A stretch of DNA of 64,000 bases from assembly GCA_905235805.1 (NCBI GenBank), contig CAJOMV010000016.1, positions 1-64,000 on the forward strand. The letters are read 5' to 3'. Shown in pieces: positions 46,967 through 56,173 of this stretch (its first letter is position 1; each line of letters opens with the position of its first letter). Position numbers and translations under genes: made by a program. The DNA comes from an uncultured Ruminiclostridium sp. Lineage in GTDB: Bacteria > Bacillota > Clostridia > Oscillospirales > Ruminococcaceae. Under the pieces are notes generated by a model. That model made no database searches. It was given only the letters and a program-made list of their open reading frames with translations, and was not told where the DNA came from.

Positions 46967-47929
46967 TTATATTGCAATTTCAGCCAGCTCCGTCTCATTT
47001 GTTTTACTTACAGCTATCTTTGCTGCCATAGCCGCGACGGTGAGCGACGAGCTGCCAAAATCATCGTTCTCCGTTTCACGCTGCTGTTCAGCCTTGAAAT
47101 GGCGGTCAAGAAGTTCGAGAAGTGAATCAACCATATCATTACGAGGTTCATCATCAGAACCAAGCTTTTCCTGCATCATAACATACCATTCGTCCGAATG
47201 TATTACCGAGTCGTCCCACATCGGATCAAAGCGTTCAGTATTATAACAGTTTGAACGTTCACATATCCCGTTGATAAGTGCCTGAACCTTTGCGGGATCA
47301 TCTGATTTCTCTTTAAAATAAGTATATCTCATTACCGTGGTAAGGTCATCTGCTATCGCCAAAGACGTAAGTATATCCATATTACTGTCGGCTACAGAAC
47401 CATAAGCATTACGGTTTTTTGTATGTGCGACCTCGACCATACCGGTATCAGGGTCAATAGTGAAGAACTCACCGTGATTTAGGTGTGTAACATCGCCATA
47501 ACTGTCGAAATGTTTTTGCAGTACATCTCTGAGCGAATCGCCGTTTGCAAGTCCGTTTTGCAGCTCTTCGACAAATTCACTGAATTTCCCCGGGTCGATA
47601 CGCACGTTGATACAGTCACCCTTCTGAGAAAGTTCAAGATATTTTTCTCTTTTTTCATCAAATGCTTTATCGTATTCGTTCATCGATGCAATGCCAGATT
47701 GACCTGTCACAAGTTGCAGCTTATGCGCGTTTGACACAACATACATATCCTCAAGCTCGTCGTCGAGCATTTCCAAAGCATTTGACGATATGGCATTAAC
47801 GCCCCGCACCTCGCTGTACGAGAACGCACTCTGCAAAGCTATGCCGAAATCGGCTGAGCTGCCCGGCTGTTCGGTTCTGCGGCTTAACGCGATACTCTGT
47901 GCGGTACCGTTTATCATAACAGTATTCAT
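46967..47929 (-). CDS. Unknown protein, paralogue 1 of a sigma-28-type array
   Basis: 320 aa from ATG 47929, preceded by GGAGGG; the track start at 48022 lies upstream of the promoter and is not real. Blocks: DFGIALQSAFSYSEVRGVN, VVSNAHKLQL, FFTIDPDTGMVEV, TSLAIADDLTTVMRYTYFKEKSDDPAKV and a C-terminus ending NETELAEIAI. By eye its base composition is clearly more AT-rich than the other two copies, suggesting divergence or separate origin rather than recent duplication. First gene of the operon. Confidence 0.82.
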   Translation of the reverse strand: MNTVMINGTAQSIALSRRTEQPGSSADFGIALQSAFSYSEVRGVNAISSNALEMLDDELEDMYVVSNAHKLQLVTGQSGIASMNEYDKAFDEKREKYLELSQKGDCINVRIDPGKFSEFVEELQNGLANGDSLRDVLQKHFDSYGDVTHLNHGEFFTIDPDTGMVEVAHTKNRNAYGSVADSNMDILTSLAIADDLTTVMRYTYFKEKSDDPAKVQALINGICERSNCYNTERFDPMWDDSVIHSDEWYVMMQEKLGSDDEPRNDMVDSLLELLDRHFKAEQQRETENDDFGSSSLTVAAMAAKIAVSKTNETELAEIAI

Positions 47930-47970
47930 ATTTACCCTCCCTTTTTCTGTATAAATACCTATTATATAAT

Positions 47971-47997
47971 ATATCGGCAGAAATCGTGAAAACTTTA
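47971..47997 (-). promoter_or_regulatory. Sigma-28 (SigD/FliA)-type promoter
   Basis: On the minus strand TAAAGTTT (47997-47990), 11-base spacer, GCCGATAT (47978-47971), identical in both boxes to the promoter at 10110 and with a similar spacer (TCACGATTTCT against TCGGGATTTCT). Confidence 0.82.
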
Positions 47998-48025
47998 GCG
48001 TTTTCGCAAAATTTACAGTCAACTA

Positions 48026-48054
48026 TTGACAAAAACAAAGTATTGTAGTATAAT
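48026..48054 (+). promoter_or_regulatory. Consensus sigma-A promoter of sufCBDSU
   Basis: TTGACA, 17-base spacer, TATAAT; a perfect consensus. It is divergent from the sigma-28-type promoter 30 bases away. Confidence 0.85.
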
Positions 48055-48102
48055 ATACCATACTATTTTAATAGATATTATGGATATAATAGGAGAACTG
48101 CT

Positions 48103-48840
48103 ATGTCAGAACTGCTGAAAATAACCGATCTGCACACTGCCGCGGACGGAAAAGAGATACTGCACGGCGTTTCCCTCGCGGTAAACGAGGGCGAGACGCA
48201 CATCATAATGGGACCGAACGGCGCGGGAAAATCCACCCTCGGCTCGGCTATCATGGGGAGCCCTGAGTACACCGTGACCGGGGGTCGTATAGAATTCCTC
48301 GGCGGGGATATCACCGAGGAGGCCCCCGACAAGCGCGCAAAGCTCGGCATTTTCCTCTCATTCCAGAACCCCGTGGAGATACCGGGTATCACCCTGTCAT
48401 CGTTCCTGCGGAGCGCCTATGAGCAGGTGACCGGGGAGCGGATAAAGCTGTTCGAGTTCAAGAAGAAGCTGAAAGCCGCCATGGAGGTGCTGCAAATGGA
48501 CGCGGCATACGCGGACAGAGAGCTGAATGTGGGATTTTCCGGCGGCGAGAAGAAGAAAGCCGAGATACTCCAGCTGCTGGTGCTCAAGCCCAAGCTCGCA
48601 ATACTCGACGAGACGGACTCCGGGCTCGACGTGGACGCGGTGAAGACAGTCTCCGCGGGCATAAAGGCGTACAAGGAGCAGACCGGCGGCTCACTGCTGA
48701 TAATCACGCACAACACAAAGATACTCGAAGCCCTCACGGTGGACCGCACTCACATAATCGCGGACGGAAGGCTTGTCGCGGAGGGCGGTGCGGAGCTCGT
48801 TGACGAGGTCATCGCCAACGGATTTGAGAAATATATCTGA
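48103..48840 (+). CDS. sufC: Fe-S cluster assembly ATPase SufC
   Basis: 245 aa. Walker A GPNGAGKST, signature FSGGEKKKAEILQ, Walker B LAILDETDSGLDVDAV. The ATPase of the SufBC2D scaffold complex on which new iron-sulfur clusters are built. First gene of sufCBDSU, the order typical of Gram-positive bacteria. Confidence 0.96.
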   Translation: MSELLKITDLHTAADGKEILHGVSLAVNEGETHIIMGPNGAGKSTLGSAIMGSPEYTVTGGRIEFLGGDITEEAPDKRAKLGIFLSFQNPVEIPGITLSSFLRSAYEQVTGERIKLFEFKKKLKAAMEVLQMDAAYADRELNVGFSGGEKKKAEILQLLVLKPKLAILDETDSGLDVDAVKTVSAGIKAYKEQTGGSLLIITHNTKILEALTVDRTHIIADGRLVAEGGAELVDEVIANGFEKYI

Positions 48841-48854
48841 ACAAAGGAACGGAA

Positions 48855-50264
48855 ATGAAAGAAAAAACACAGGTAGCGGACATAAACCGCTCGCTATATG
48901 ATTTCCGCTACGAGGAGGACGAAAGCAGCTTCCTTGACAGCGGTATCACCCCCGATATAATCAGCGAGATATCCGCGGAAAAGGGCGACCCGGAGTGGAT
49001 GACGGAATTCCGTCTGCACTCGCTGGAAATATTCAATAAGCTGAAAATGCCGCAGTGGGGTCCTTCGATCGAGGGGCTCGACATGAACAATATAGTCACC
49101 TATATCCGCCCCAAGGCGCGTATGAAGGACGACTGGAACGAGGTGCCGGACGACATCAAGGAGACCTTTGAAAAGCTCGGCATACCGCAGGCGGAGCGGG
49201 AATCCCTCGCGGGCGTGGGCGCGCAGTACGACAGTGAGCTGGTGTACCACAACGTCCGCAAGGAGGTCGCGGAGTCGGGCGTAGTCTATACAGACCTCGA
49301 GAGCGCAATGCACGATGAACGGTACGCGGAGATGATACGCTCCCACTTCATGAAGCTCGTCCCGCCCACAGACCATAAGTTCGCGGCTCTGCACGGCGCG
49401 GTGTGGTCGGGGGGCTCGTTCGTGTACGTCCCCGCGGGCGTGAAGCTCGAGATACCGCTCCAGTCCTACTTCCGCCTCAACGCGAGGGGCGCGGGGCAGT
49501 TCGAGCATACTCTCATAATAGTGGAGGACAACGCGTACCTGCACTTCATCGAGGGCTGCTCGGCTCCGAAATACTACGAGGCGGGACTGCACGCGGGCTG
49601 CGTGGAGCTGTACGTCGGGAACAACTCGACTCTGCGCTACTCGACCATCGAGAACTGGTCGAAGAATATGTACAACCTGAACACCAAGCGTGCCACGGTG
49701 GGGGAGAACGCAAAGGTCGAGTGGGTCTCCGGCTCATTCGGGTCGCACGTTTCCTACCTCTACCCCATGAGCATACTGAACGGTCGCGGCGCGAGAGCGG
49801 AGTTCACGGGCATAACCTTCGCGGGGGAGGGGCAGAACCTCGATACCGGCGCGAAGATAGTCCACAATGCCCCCGACACCTCATCGTATATGAATACCCG
49901 CTCGATATCCAAAAGCGGCGGGGTAAGCACCTTCCGCAGCTCCGTGGTGATAAATGAGAACGCCGTGGGCAGCAAGTCCGCGGTCTCCTGCGAATCCCTC
50001 ATGCTCGACAGCATCTCCCGCTCCGACACTATCCCCTCAATGGTCGTCAAGACCGACAAGGCGGACGTGGGGCATGAGGCGAGGATAGGACGCATAAGCG
50101 ACGAGGCGGTTTTCTACCTGATGTCGCGCGGACTGGACGAGAATTCCGCAAAGGCTCTCATAGTAAGCGGCTTCGCGGAGAATGTGTCGAAGGAGCTTCC
50201 GCTGGAGTACGCGGCGGAAATGAACAATTTGATAAATATTGAAATGAAGGGGAGTATAGGATAA
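48855..50264 (+). CDS. sufB: Fe-S cluster scaffold protein SufB
   Basis: 469 aa, normal length. Blocks: GPSIEGLDMNN, FAALHGAVWSGGSFVYVPAGV, NARGAGQFEHTLIIVED, HFIEGCSAPKYYEAGLHAGCVEL and EARIGRISDEAVFYLMSRGL. Forms the scaffold with SufD and SufC. It starts 14 bases after sufC. Confidence 0.96.
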   Translation: MKEKTQVADINRSLYDFRYEEDESSFLDSGITPDIISEISAEKGDPEWMTEFRLHSLEIFNKLKMPQWGPSIEGLDMNNIVTYIRPKARMKDDWNEVPDDIKETFEKLGIPQAERESLAGVGAQYDSELVYHNVRKEVAESGVVYTDLESAMHDERYAEMIRSHFMKLVPPTDHKFAALHGAVWSGGSFVYVPAGVKLEIPLQSYFRLNARGAGQFEHTLIIVEDNAYLHFIEGCSAPKYYEAGLHAGCVELYVGNNSTLRYSTIENWSKNMYNLNTKRATVGENAKVEWVSGSFGSHVSYLYPMSILNGRGARAEFTGITFAGEGQNLDTGAKIVHNAPDTSSYMNTRSISKSGGVSTFRSSVVINENAVGSKSAVSCESLMLDSISRSDTIPSMVVKTDKADVGHEARIGRISDEAVFYLMSRGLDENSAKALIVSGFAENVSKELPLEYAAEMNNLINIEMKGSIG

Positions 50265-50265
50265 T

Positions 50266-51069
50266 ATGGCAAAACTGAACATTCTCCCCGTGCCGACCTT
50301 CGCAAGGCTCGGTGTGAACTTTGCCGAGCGTGAGGTCGGAGCGTCAGAGACGGAAAGCATCACTGTTCCCGATAATACGGAACAGCGTCTCATACAGTAC
50401 AGGACATCGGACAGCGAAACTCGGGTCAGAGTCGAAAAAAACGCGGCGCTGAAGCTTGTGCGGATATTCGCGGGAAAGCAAGGCTGTGTGTCAAGGCTCT
50501 CGGTCACGCTGGCGGACAATGCGAGAATTGAGCTTATCGAGCTGTATATCGGCGGTGATACCGTGAGCGAGATCGTAACGGAGCTGGAGGGATACAAAGC
50601 AGGCTTCAAGGCTGATATCGGCTATGAGCTCGGTTCGGAAAATGAGCTGGATATTAATCTCATTGCCGATCACCATGGCAAAAAAAGCACCTCGGATATC
50701 ACAGTGAACGGGGTGCTGCGCGATAAGGCAAGGAAGGTTTTCAAAGGAACGATAGATTTCAAGAACGGCGCGGCAGGTGCCAAAGGCAGTGAGAAGGAGG
50801 ACGTTGTCCTGATAGGCGGCGAGGTCGTCAACAAGACCGTTCCCGTAATTCTCTGCGCCGAGGAGGACGTTGACGGCAGCCACGGCGCGACGATAGGGCG
50901 TATAGACGAACAGCACATTTATTATATGCGGTCGCGCGGTATTCCCGAAGATAAGATATACGAACTGATAACGCGGGCAAGGCTTACGCGTCTGATACGG
51001 AAGATCGGGGATGAACAGGCTGAAAAACGCGTTTACGGAGCGCTTGGGTGGAGTGATGACGATGTATGA
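50266..51069 (+). CDS. sufD: SufD-like Fe-S scaffold protein (short)
   Basis: 267 aa, shorter than typical SufD (350-430), with the missing part at the N-terminus. The C-terminal SufBD signature is clear: DVDGSHGATIGRIDEQHIYYMRSRGI. It starts one base after the sufB stop. Lower GC than sufB by eye. It should pair with SufB in the scaffold. Confidence 0.88.
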   Translation: MAKLNILPVPTFARLGVNFAEREVGASETESITVPDNTEQRLIQYRTSDSETRVRVEKNAALKLVRIFAGKQGCVSRLSVTLADNARIELIELYIGGDTVSEIVTELEGYKAGFKADIGYELGSENELDINLIADHHGKKSTSDITVNGVLRDKARKVFKGTIDFKNGAAGAKGSEKEDVVLIGGEVVNKTVPVILCAEEDVDGSHGATIGRIDEQHIYYMRSRGIPEDKIYELITRARLTRLIRKIGDEQAEKRVYGALGWSDDDV

Positions 51070-52276
51070 TTACAAGCGGGATTTTCCCGTTTTTGAGAAA
51101 TATCCGGGGCTCGCGTACCTCGACAATTCCGCGACTACCCAGAAGCCGGTACAGGTGCTCGAAGCCGTGGAAAAATACTACCGCGAGGAGAACGCGAACC
51201 CCCTGCGTGGATTGTACGGGCTTGCGGTGAAGGCTACCGACGTGTATGAGAACGCGCGGACGGCGGTGAAGGGCTTCATCGGCGCCGACAGCGAGCGTGA
51301 GATAATATTCACCCGCAATGCCACCGAGAGCCTGAACCTTGTCGCGTACAGCTACGGGCGGACAAGCATAGGCAAGGGCGACGAGGTGCTCATCACCATA
51401 TCCGAGCACCACAGCAATATGCTCCCGTGGCAGCTGCTGACCGAGGAGCGGGGCGCGAAGCTGAGATACCTGAAGTGCACCGAGACGGGAGAATACACTC
51501 CCGAGGCTCTGAAAGCCGCCCTCACGCCCCGCACGAAGCTGTTCGCCTGCGCGCAGATATCGAACGTGTTCGGTCGGCTGAACCCGATAAAGGAATTCGC
51601 GGATATCTGTCACGCGAACGGTACCGTGATAGTCTGTGACGGTGCGCAGAGCGTGCCGCACATTCCCGTGAATGTGCGGGAGCTCGGCGTGGATTTTCTT
51701 GCGTTCTCCGGGCATAAGATGCTCGCTCCCATGGGCATAGGCGTGCTGTACGGACGGGAGGAGCTGCTCGAGAAAATGCCGCCGTTCCTGTCGGGCGGAG
51801 AGATGATAGAGTATGTCACCCTCTGCGGCGCGACCTACGCGGAGCTGCCACACAAGTTCGAGGCAGGCACAGTCAATGCCGGCGGCGCTGTGGGACTTCA
51901 CGCGGCGATAGACTATATGAGCGGGCTCGGCTTCGCGGAGATAGAGCGCCGCGAGAACGCGCTTACACGGCTGCTGGTCGATGAGATGCGCTCGATACCG
52001 CACGTCAGCATGATCGGCGCCGATGACCCCGACGACCACCACGGGATAGTGACCTTCACGATAGATGATGTGCACCCCCACGACATCGCCGCCATATTCG
52101 ACGAGGGGAATGTCGCGATACGCGCGGGGCATCACTGCGCACAGCCGCTGCACAAGTTCCTGCGCACTCCCTCCACCTCCCGCGCGAGCATAGCGTTCTA
52201 TAACACGGAGGAGGATATAATGCGGTTCATCGGCTGCCTGAAAACGATAAGAAGGAGAATGGGTTACAGTGAATAG
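51062..52276 (+). CDS. sufS: Cysteine desulfurase SufS
   Basis: 404 aa from ATG 51062, with GGAG eight bases upstream and overlapping the sufD end; ATG 51056 is an alternative. PLP Lys in FSGHKMLAPMGIG and catalytic Cys in RAGHHCAQP. N-terminal YLDNSATTQKP is typical. It supplies sulfur from cysteine to SufU and the scaffold. Confidence 0.95.
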   Translation: MYDYKRDFPVFEKYPGLAYLDNSATTQKPVQVLEAVEKYYREENANPLRGLYGLAVKATDVYENARTAVKGFIGADSEREIIFTRNATESLNLVAYSYGRTSIGKGDEVLITISEHHSNMLPWQLLTEERGAKLRYLKCTETGEYTPEALKAALTPRTKLFACAQISNVFGRLNPIKEFADICHANGTVIVCDGAQSVPHIPVNVRELGVDFLAFSGHKMLAPMGIGVLYGREELLEKMPPFLSGGEMIEYVTLCGATYAELPHKFEAGTVNAGGAVGLHAAIDYMSGLGFAEIERRENALTRLLVDEMRSIPHVSMIGADDPDDHHGIVTFTIDDVHPHDIAAIFDEGNVAIRAGHHCAQPLHKFLRTPSTSRASIAFYNTEEDIMRFIGCLKTIRRRMGYSE

Positions 52277-52682
52277 CTTCTACAATGAGATCCTTACCGA
52301 CCACAATATGCACCCGGTTCACAAGCATGAGCTTTCAGCCTGTACCTGCTCTAAGGACGGGATAAACCCCACCTGCGGGGACGAGATAACCCTCAATCTG
52401 AAGATAGACGACGGAGTGATAACCGACGGCTCCTTCACCGGGAGCGGCTGCGCGGTGTCGCAGGCTTCTGCGGACATAATGCTCGACCTTGTCATCGGGA
52501 AGAGCGTGGACGAGGCAAAGCGGCTCCGGGAGCTGTTTATGAAGATGATACGCGGAGAATGCGGCGAGGAAGAGCTCGAGGAGCTCGAGGAAGCCGGAGC
52601 TCTCGCGGACATCTCCCACATGCCGGCGCGTGTGAAGTGCGCGCTGCTGGGCTGGAGGACGCTCGGCGAAATGGTGGAATAA
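52269..52682 (+). CDS. sufU: Sulfur-transfer protein SufU
   Basis: 137 aa from GTG 52269, overlapping sufS by 8 bases. The zinc ligands are present: Cys and Asp in NPTCGDEI, Cys in GSGCAVSQASADIM and Cys in RVKCALLGW. Accepts persulfide sulfur from SufS. Last gene of the operon, followed by a strong terminator. Confidence 0.94.
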   Translation: MNSFYNEILTDHNMHPVHKHELSACTCSKDGINPTCGDEITLNLKIDDGVITDGSFTGSGCAVSQASADIMLDLVIGKSVDEAKRLRELFMKMIRGECGEEELEELEEAGALADISHMPARVKCALLGWRTLGEMVE

Positions 52683-52685
52683 AAA

Positions 52686-52722
52686 ATCCCCGCCGTTTTC
52701 CGTTACGGAAAACGACGGGGAT
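52686..52722. terminator. Bidirectional terminator between sufU and the AAA+ protease gene
   Basis: ATCCCCGCCGTTTTCCG, short loop, CGGAAAACGACGGGGAT with one mismatch. A-run to the left and ATATATTTTATTT to the right let it serve both convergent transcripts. Confidence 0.8.
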
Positions 52723-52727
52723 ATATT

Positions 52728-55700
52728 TTATTTGCGGGATTCTTCGTATAGATCCATCACCTCCTTACCCGATAAACGGTCATTCTCAAGCAGCTCGCGG
52801 GCAATTCGGTCGAGCAGCGCTCTGTTTGCCGCAAGCAGCTCTTCCGCGCGTCGCATCTGCTCCGCCAGTATGCCGTTCACCGCGGTATTGACCTTTACCG
52901 CGAGCTCTCCCTGTATCTCTCTCTCCGACAGTGCCGCAAGCCCGAAGTCATCGCGCATCGCGTATCTGCATACCATATCGGAAGCCAGCTGCGTCGCGGC
53001 AGCGATATCGGAGGCGATGCTGGAGGAGCAGCCGTTCAAGGCTCCGAGCAGGGCGCGTTCCCCGGCTCTCCCGCCGAGATACATACATATCTTATCGTAC
53101 ATTCCCTCTGCCGTCATGGTGCCGGGACATTCCTTTTCCTCTTCCTGAACGTAACCACCGAACGAATCGCGCGCGATTATCGTCACATAGCTGGGTCTGC
53201 CGCCTGTCAGCAGACTGATGACGGTATGCCCGGCTTCGTGGTAGGCTGTACGCTCACGCTGAACATCGTCACGTTTCTTTTCCGAACCGGCATTGTAGCA
53301 CTCGAACGCCTCGTCGAAAAGCTCATCGCTTACGGGCAGGCTGTTTCTGCGGAGAGCCATGCGTCTCGCAAGAGCGCAGAATTTCCCGAGATGCGCAAGG
53401 CTCATACCGACTGAACGCGCAGCGATGTTTTTCAGCATTTCACCGCTGACGCCGAATTTTGTGCTGTCGGCGACTGCAAGCTCAAGGAACCTCTCGCGCT
53501 CAGCCCTCTTCGGCAGTCCGACGGTGACGGATTTGTCAAATCTTCTGATAAATGCCGGGTCAAGCTTGTTCGTAGGGAAGTTTGTCGCAGCAACCACATA
53601 GACCGGTCTGTCCGGGTCATTGCCAAAGCCGTTCATCTCTGTCAGCAGCGCTGTGAGCACTTCCTCGCGGACATGAGTGAACTCCGAGCCGGTACGGCTT
53701 CTTGCTATACATTCGACCTCGTCGATGAACAGCACACAGGGTGCGTATTTTCGCGCTTTTCGGAAGATCTCGTGTACGCTCTCGGAGCTGTCGCCCACAT
53801 ATCTTTTCAGGAAGCGGTTGCCCTCCGTGGCGATGAACGGTACTCCCGACTCGCTTGCGAGAGCCTTTGCGAGCATGGTCTTTCCGGTGCCGGGAGGACC
53901 GTTCATCAGTATCCCGCTGAACAGCTCCGGGTCGAGTCCCGAGCCGCCGGGGTCCTTCAGGAACGTCACCGCCTGCCGCAGCTCTTCCTTGACCTCTTCA
54001 CCGCCGATAACGTCGTCGAACCTCACGTCCGGCATGGTCACGGGACCCAGGAAGATATCCATATCCTCCGCCTGCATAGCTGTACGGAGCTTTAGCTCTG
54101 TCATTCGTATCTCCGCCGATCTGCCCTCGGTGTCGATGCTGCATTCGATACTGAAGCAAAGCTCCTTGCCGGAACAGAACAGCTTTCTCACGGAGATGCC
54201 GATATCCTTGCCGAACAGCTCCGCTATCTCGCCCTTCGGAGGCACGTCAACAGTAACGTTTATGCTGTCGAGCGCGAATACCTCTTCCTCATTCCTGCCG
54301 CAGGTGAGGGAATAGGTGCTCTTAGCGAAGAATTCACCCGCGGCGCCTATGACCGCTCTTGCGCCCGAGCTGCCAGCGGTGCTGAAGATGAGTGCTCTGA
54401 ACACGCTGTCATCTGCGTTTACGCTGCATCTCATCTGTCCCGAAAGCTCCGACATCTTCTCCATATATCTTGTGCTCGCTATGGATAGGAGAGACTGCGG
54501 GTCGAGCATACGGAACATCACTATATTCCCCGTTGACAGGCGGGAGATGAGCTCCGGCGGGAACAGCTTCATGCGCATCGCGCCGTCGCTGTCCTTCTCC
54601 ACCGCGTCGAGCAGTACGCTCTTCGGCAGCTCCGACAGGTCGGGTATGCTTTCGTTCTCGTACAGGCTTCGTCCGGCATTTGTGGTGAATATCATCGTGA
54701 GGCCGCCGCACGGCACGCCGCGGTAATATCCGCTGTCAAGCACGGGCAGGAATGACTCGAGGGTGCTCGGTCCCGCCTTCTCTATCTCATCGAAGATCAC
54801 CATGCCCTCCGGCTCGTTCTCCGCGTAGGACATCAGTGCCTTCGCATCGAAGCCCTCGCTCATGTTGTACAGCAGAGGAGAGATGCCGAGGACGTCCGCC
54901 GCCAGCTTGGCGAGCATGGTCTTTCCCACTCCCGGAGCCCCCGCGAACACGAAGGTCATGGGAGTGCCGGGACGGGCGTTATTGCTGCTGTACGGTTCTA
55001 TGAGCCTGTCGAGCTTGCTGCGGAAATATCCGTCGGCAAAGCTCTTTACTGCGTTGTCCTGTCCGAGTATCCGCTTCGAGAGCTCGGCACGCATACGCTC
55101 GGCGCTGTCAGCGAGCTCCGCTACCTGCTTTCTGCCGTTCTCGTCGAGCTTTCTTATCACCTCTTCGACAGTGGTGGTCTGCTGTTCCTGCGCAGTGTCG
55201 TCATCGTCCGTGTATTCTTCGGTCTCATCGACGTATTCATCATCACAGTAATACACGTCCTCGTCGTCGAAGCAATCATCATAATCGTCGTATACTATAT
55301 TACGGATACCGCATTTGAAGCGATCCGAGCCGAACACCTCCCGCATATCCGCTGTGGGTGTACGCAGCACGGCGTTGATGAAGCTGCTGAGGCTGACCGA
55401 GGAACGGTGCTGCTCCGCGGATTCGACCTCCGCAGCCTCCAGAGCCGCCGCAAGGTATTCCCCGGACCGCTCCGCCGTCAGCTGTCCTTCGTATGTCTCC
55501 TCGAAGTGACGGCGTACCGCGTTAAGATCGAGGCGCTCCTCGTAGCTCATTATGATGAACGGCGCGAGCTCGATATCATGCTCCTCCGCAAACTCGGGAG
55601 AGTCCGTACAGAACTCGCAGAGCACCGCTATGAACTTCTCTGGCAGAAAGCCGCAGCCTGTGCCGCGGCTTTTTACCTTTGTACGGAATAATGTATATTC

Positions 55701-55739
55701 CAGAAGATCGCTTTTCTTTAATGTCTTTGTCTCAGTCAT
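52728..55739 (-). CDS. Fusion protease: Clp-type AAA+ module plus FtsH-type AAA+ and M41 peptidase
   Basis: 1003 aa from ATG 55739 (AAAGGAGGAA upstream). N-terminal region about 1-145 of unknown fold; very acidic Asp/Tyr linker about 149-183; Clp D2-like AAA+ about 210-470, with ILGQDNAVK, Walker A GAPGVGKT (267-274) and Walker B MVIFDEIEKA; an all-beta or mixed linker; FtsH-like AAA+ about 570-760, with FDDVIGGEEVKEEL, Walker A GPPGTGKT (614-621), Walker B VLFIDEVECIA and an Arg-finger RRFDK; M41 peptidase about 825-1003, with zinc motif HEAGH (834-838) and third ligand Asp911 in SIASDIAAATQLA. FtsH's transmembrane anchors are missing. I know no such fusion as a described family. Likely an ATP-driven unfoldase-protease. 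Confidence 0.88.
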   Translation of the reverse strand: MTETKTLKKSDLLEYTLFRTKVKSRGTGCGFLPEKFIAVLCEFCTDSPEFAEEHDIELAPFIIMSYEERLDLNAVRRHFEETYEGQLTAERSGEYLAAALEAAEVESAEQHRSSVSLSSFINAVLRTPTADMREVFGSDRFKCGIRNIVYDDYDDCFDDEDVYYCDDEYVDETEEYTDDDDTAQEQQTTTVEEVIRKLDENGRKQVAELADSAERMRAELSKRILGQDNAVKSFADGYFRSKLDRLIEPYSSNNARPGTPMTFVFAGAPGVGKTMLAKLAADVLGISPLLYNMSEGFDAKALMSYAENEPEGMVIFDEIEKAGPSTLESFLPVLDSGYYRGVPCGGLTMIFTTNAGRSLYENESIPDLSELPKSVLLDAVEKDSDGAMRMKLFPPELISRLSTGNIVMFRMLDPQSLLSIASTRYMEKMSELSGQMRCSVNADDSVFRALIFSTAGSSGARAVIGAAGEFFAKSTYSLTCGRNEEEVFALDSINVTVDVPPKGEIAELFGKDIGISVRKLFCSGKELCFSIECSIDTEGRSAEIRMTELKLRTAMQAEDMDIFLGPVTMPDVRFDDVIGGEEVKEELRQAVTFLKDPGGSGLDPELFSGILMNGPPGTGKTMLAKALASESGVPFIATEGNRFLKRYVGDSSESVHEIFRKARKYAPCVLFIDEVECIARSRTGSEFTHVREEVLTALLTEMNGFGNDPDRPVYVVAATNFPTNKLDPAFIRRFDKSVTVGLPKRAERERFLELAVADSTKFGVSGEMLKNIAARSVGMSLAHLGKFCALARRMALRRNSLPVSDELFDEAFECYNAGSEKKRDDVQRERTAYHEAGHTVISLLTGGRPSYVTIIARDSFGGYVQEEEKECPGTMTAEGMYDKICMYLGGRAGERALLGALNGCSSSIASDIAAATQLASDMVCRYAMRDDFGLAALSEREIQGELAVKVNTAVNGILAEQMRRAEELLAANRALLDRIARELLENDRLSGKEVMDLYEESRK

Positions 55740-56130
55740 GGTCAACTTCCTCCTTTTTGTTATTGTCTGCCATTGCTTCTTCCTCCGTCTGCACGGCACG
55801 GATAAGGTATTTATTCGCCAGCTCCGCCATGCCCTCGTCGGAGAGAAATCTTCCGAGCCTGCTCATCGCTGCCGGGCTGCCCTTTTCTGCCGCGATGAAC
55901 CACATATCCGCCGCAAGGTACTCATCTCCTCTTGCGAAGAGCAGATCTCCCAGAGCAAGGTATGCGCCTGTGTGACCGCGGCGGGCGGCTTTGCGGTAGA
56001 AACGCTCAGCCTGCCACATACCGTTGTCCTCCTTATGCTCGGTCTCCCATATCACGCCCATTCTGTACAGCGCCTCGGGGTCGCCCTGTTTTGCACTCTC
56101 ATAGAGCGCCGAATATTCATTGATGTTCAT
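55732..56130 (-). CDS. Sel1-like repeat protein
   Basis: 132 aa. Three to four Sel1/TPR-like helical repeats: ALYRMGVIWE, QAERFYRKAARRGHTGAYLALGDLL, AADMWFIAAEKGSPAAMSRLG. Such repeats bind other proteins; an adaptor or substrate-recognition part for the downstream protease is a natural guess because the two genes overlap by 8 bases. No signal peptide. RBS AAGGAGGAC. Confidence 0.85.
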   Translation of the reverse strand: MNINEYSALYESAKQGDPEALYRMGVIWETEHKEDNGMWQAERFYRKAARRGHTGAYLALGDLLFARGDEYLAADMWFIAAEKGSPAAMSRLGRFLSDEGMAELANKYLIRAVQTEEEAMADNNKKEEVDHD

Positions 56131-56173
56131 ATTACAGTCCTCCTTCTTTGTTGTTCGGACAGCTTGTAAGCCG

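Noticed and set aside
47930-48022. Upstream extension of the first paralogue (track start 48022)
   Set aside because: It covers the sigma-28-type promoter and AT-rich leader; ATG 47929 has a good RBS and aligns with the other paralogues.
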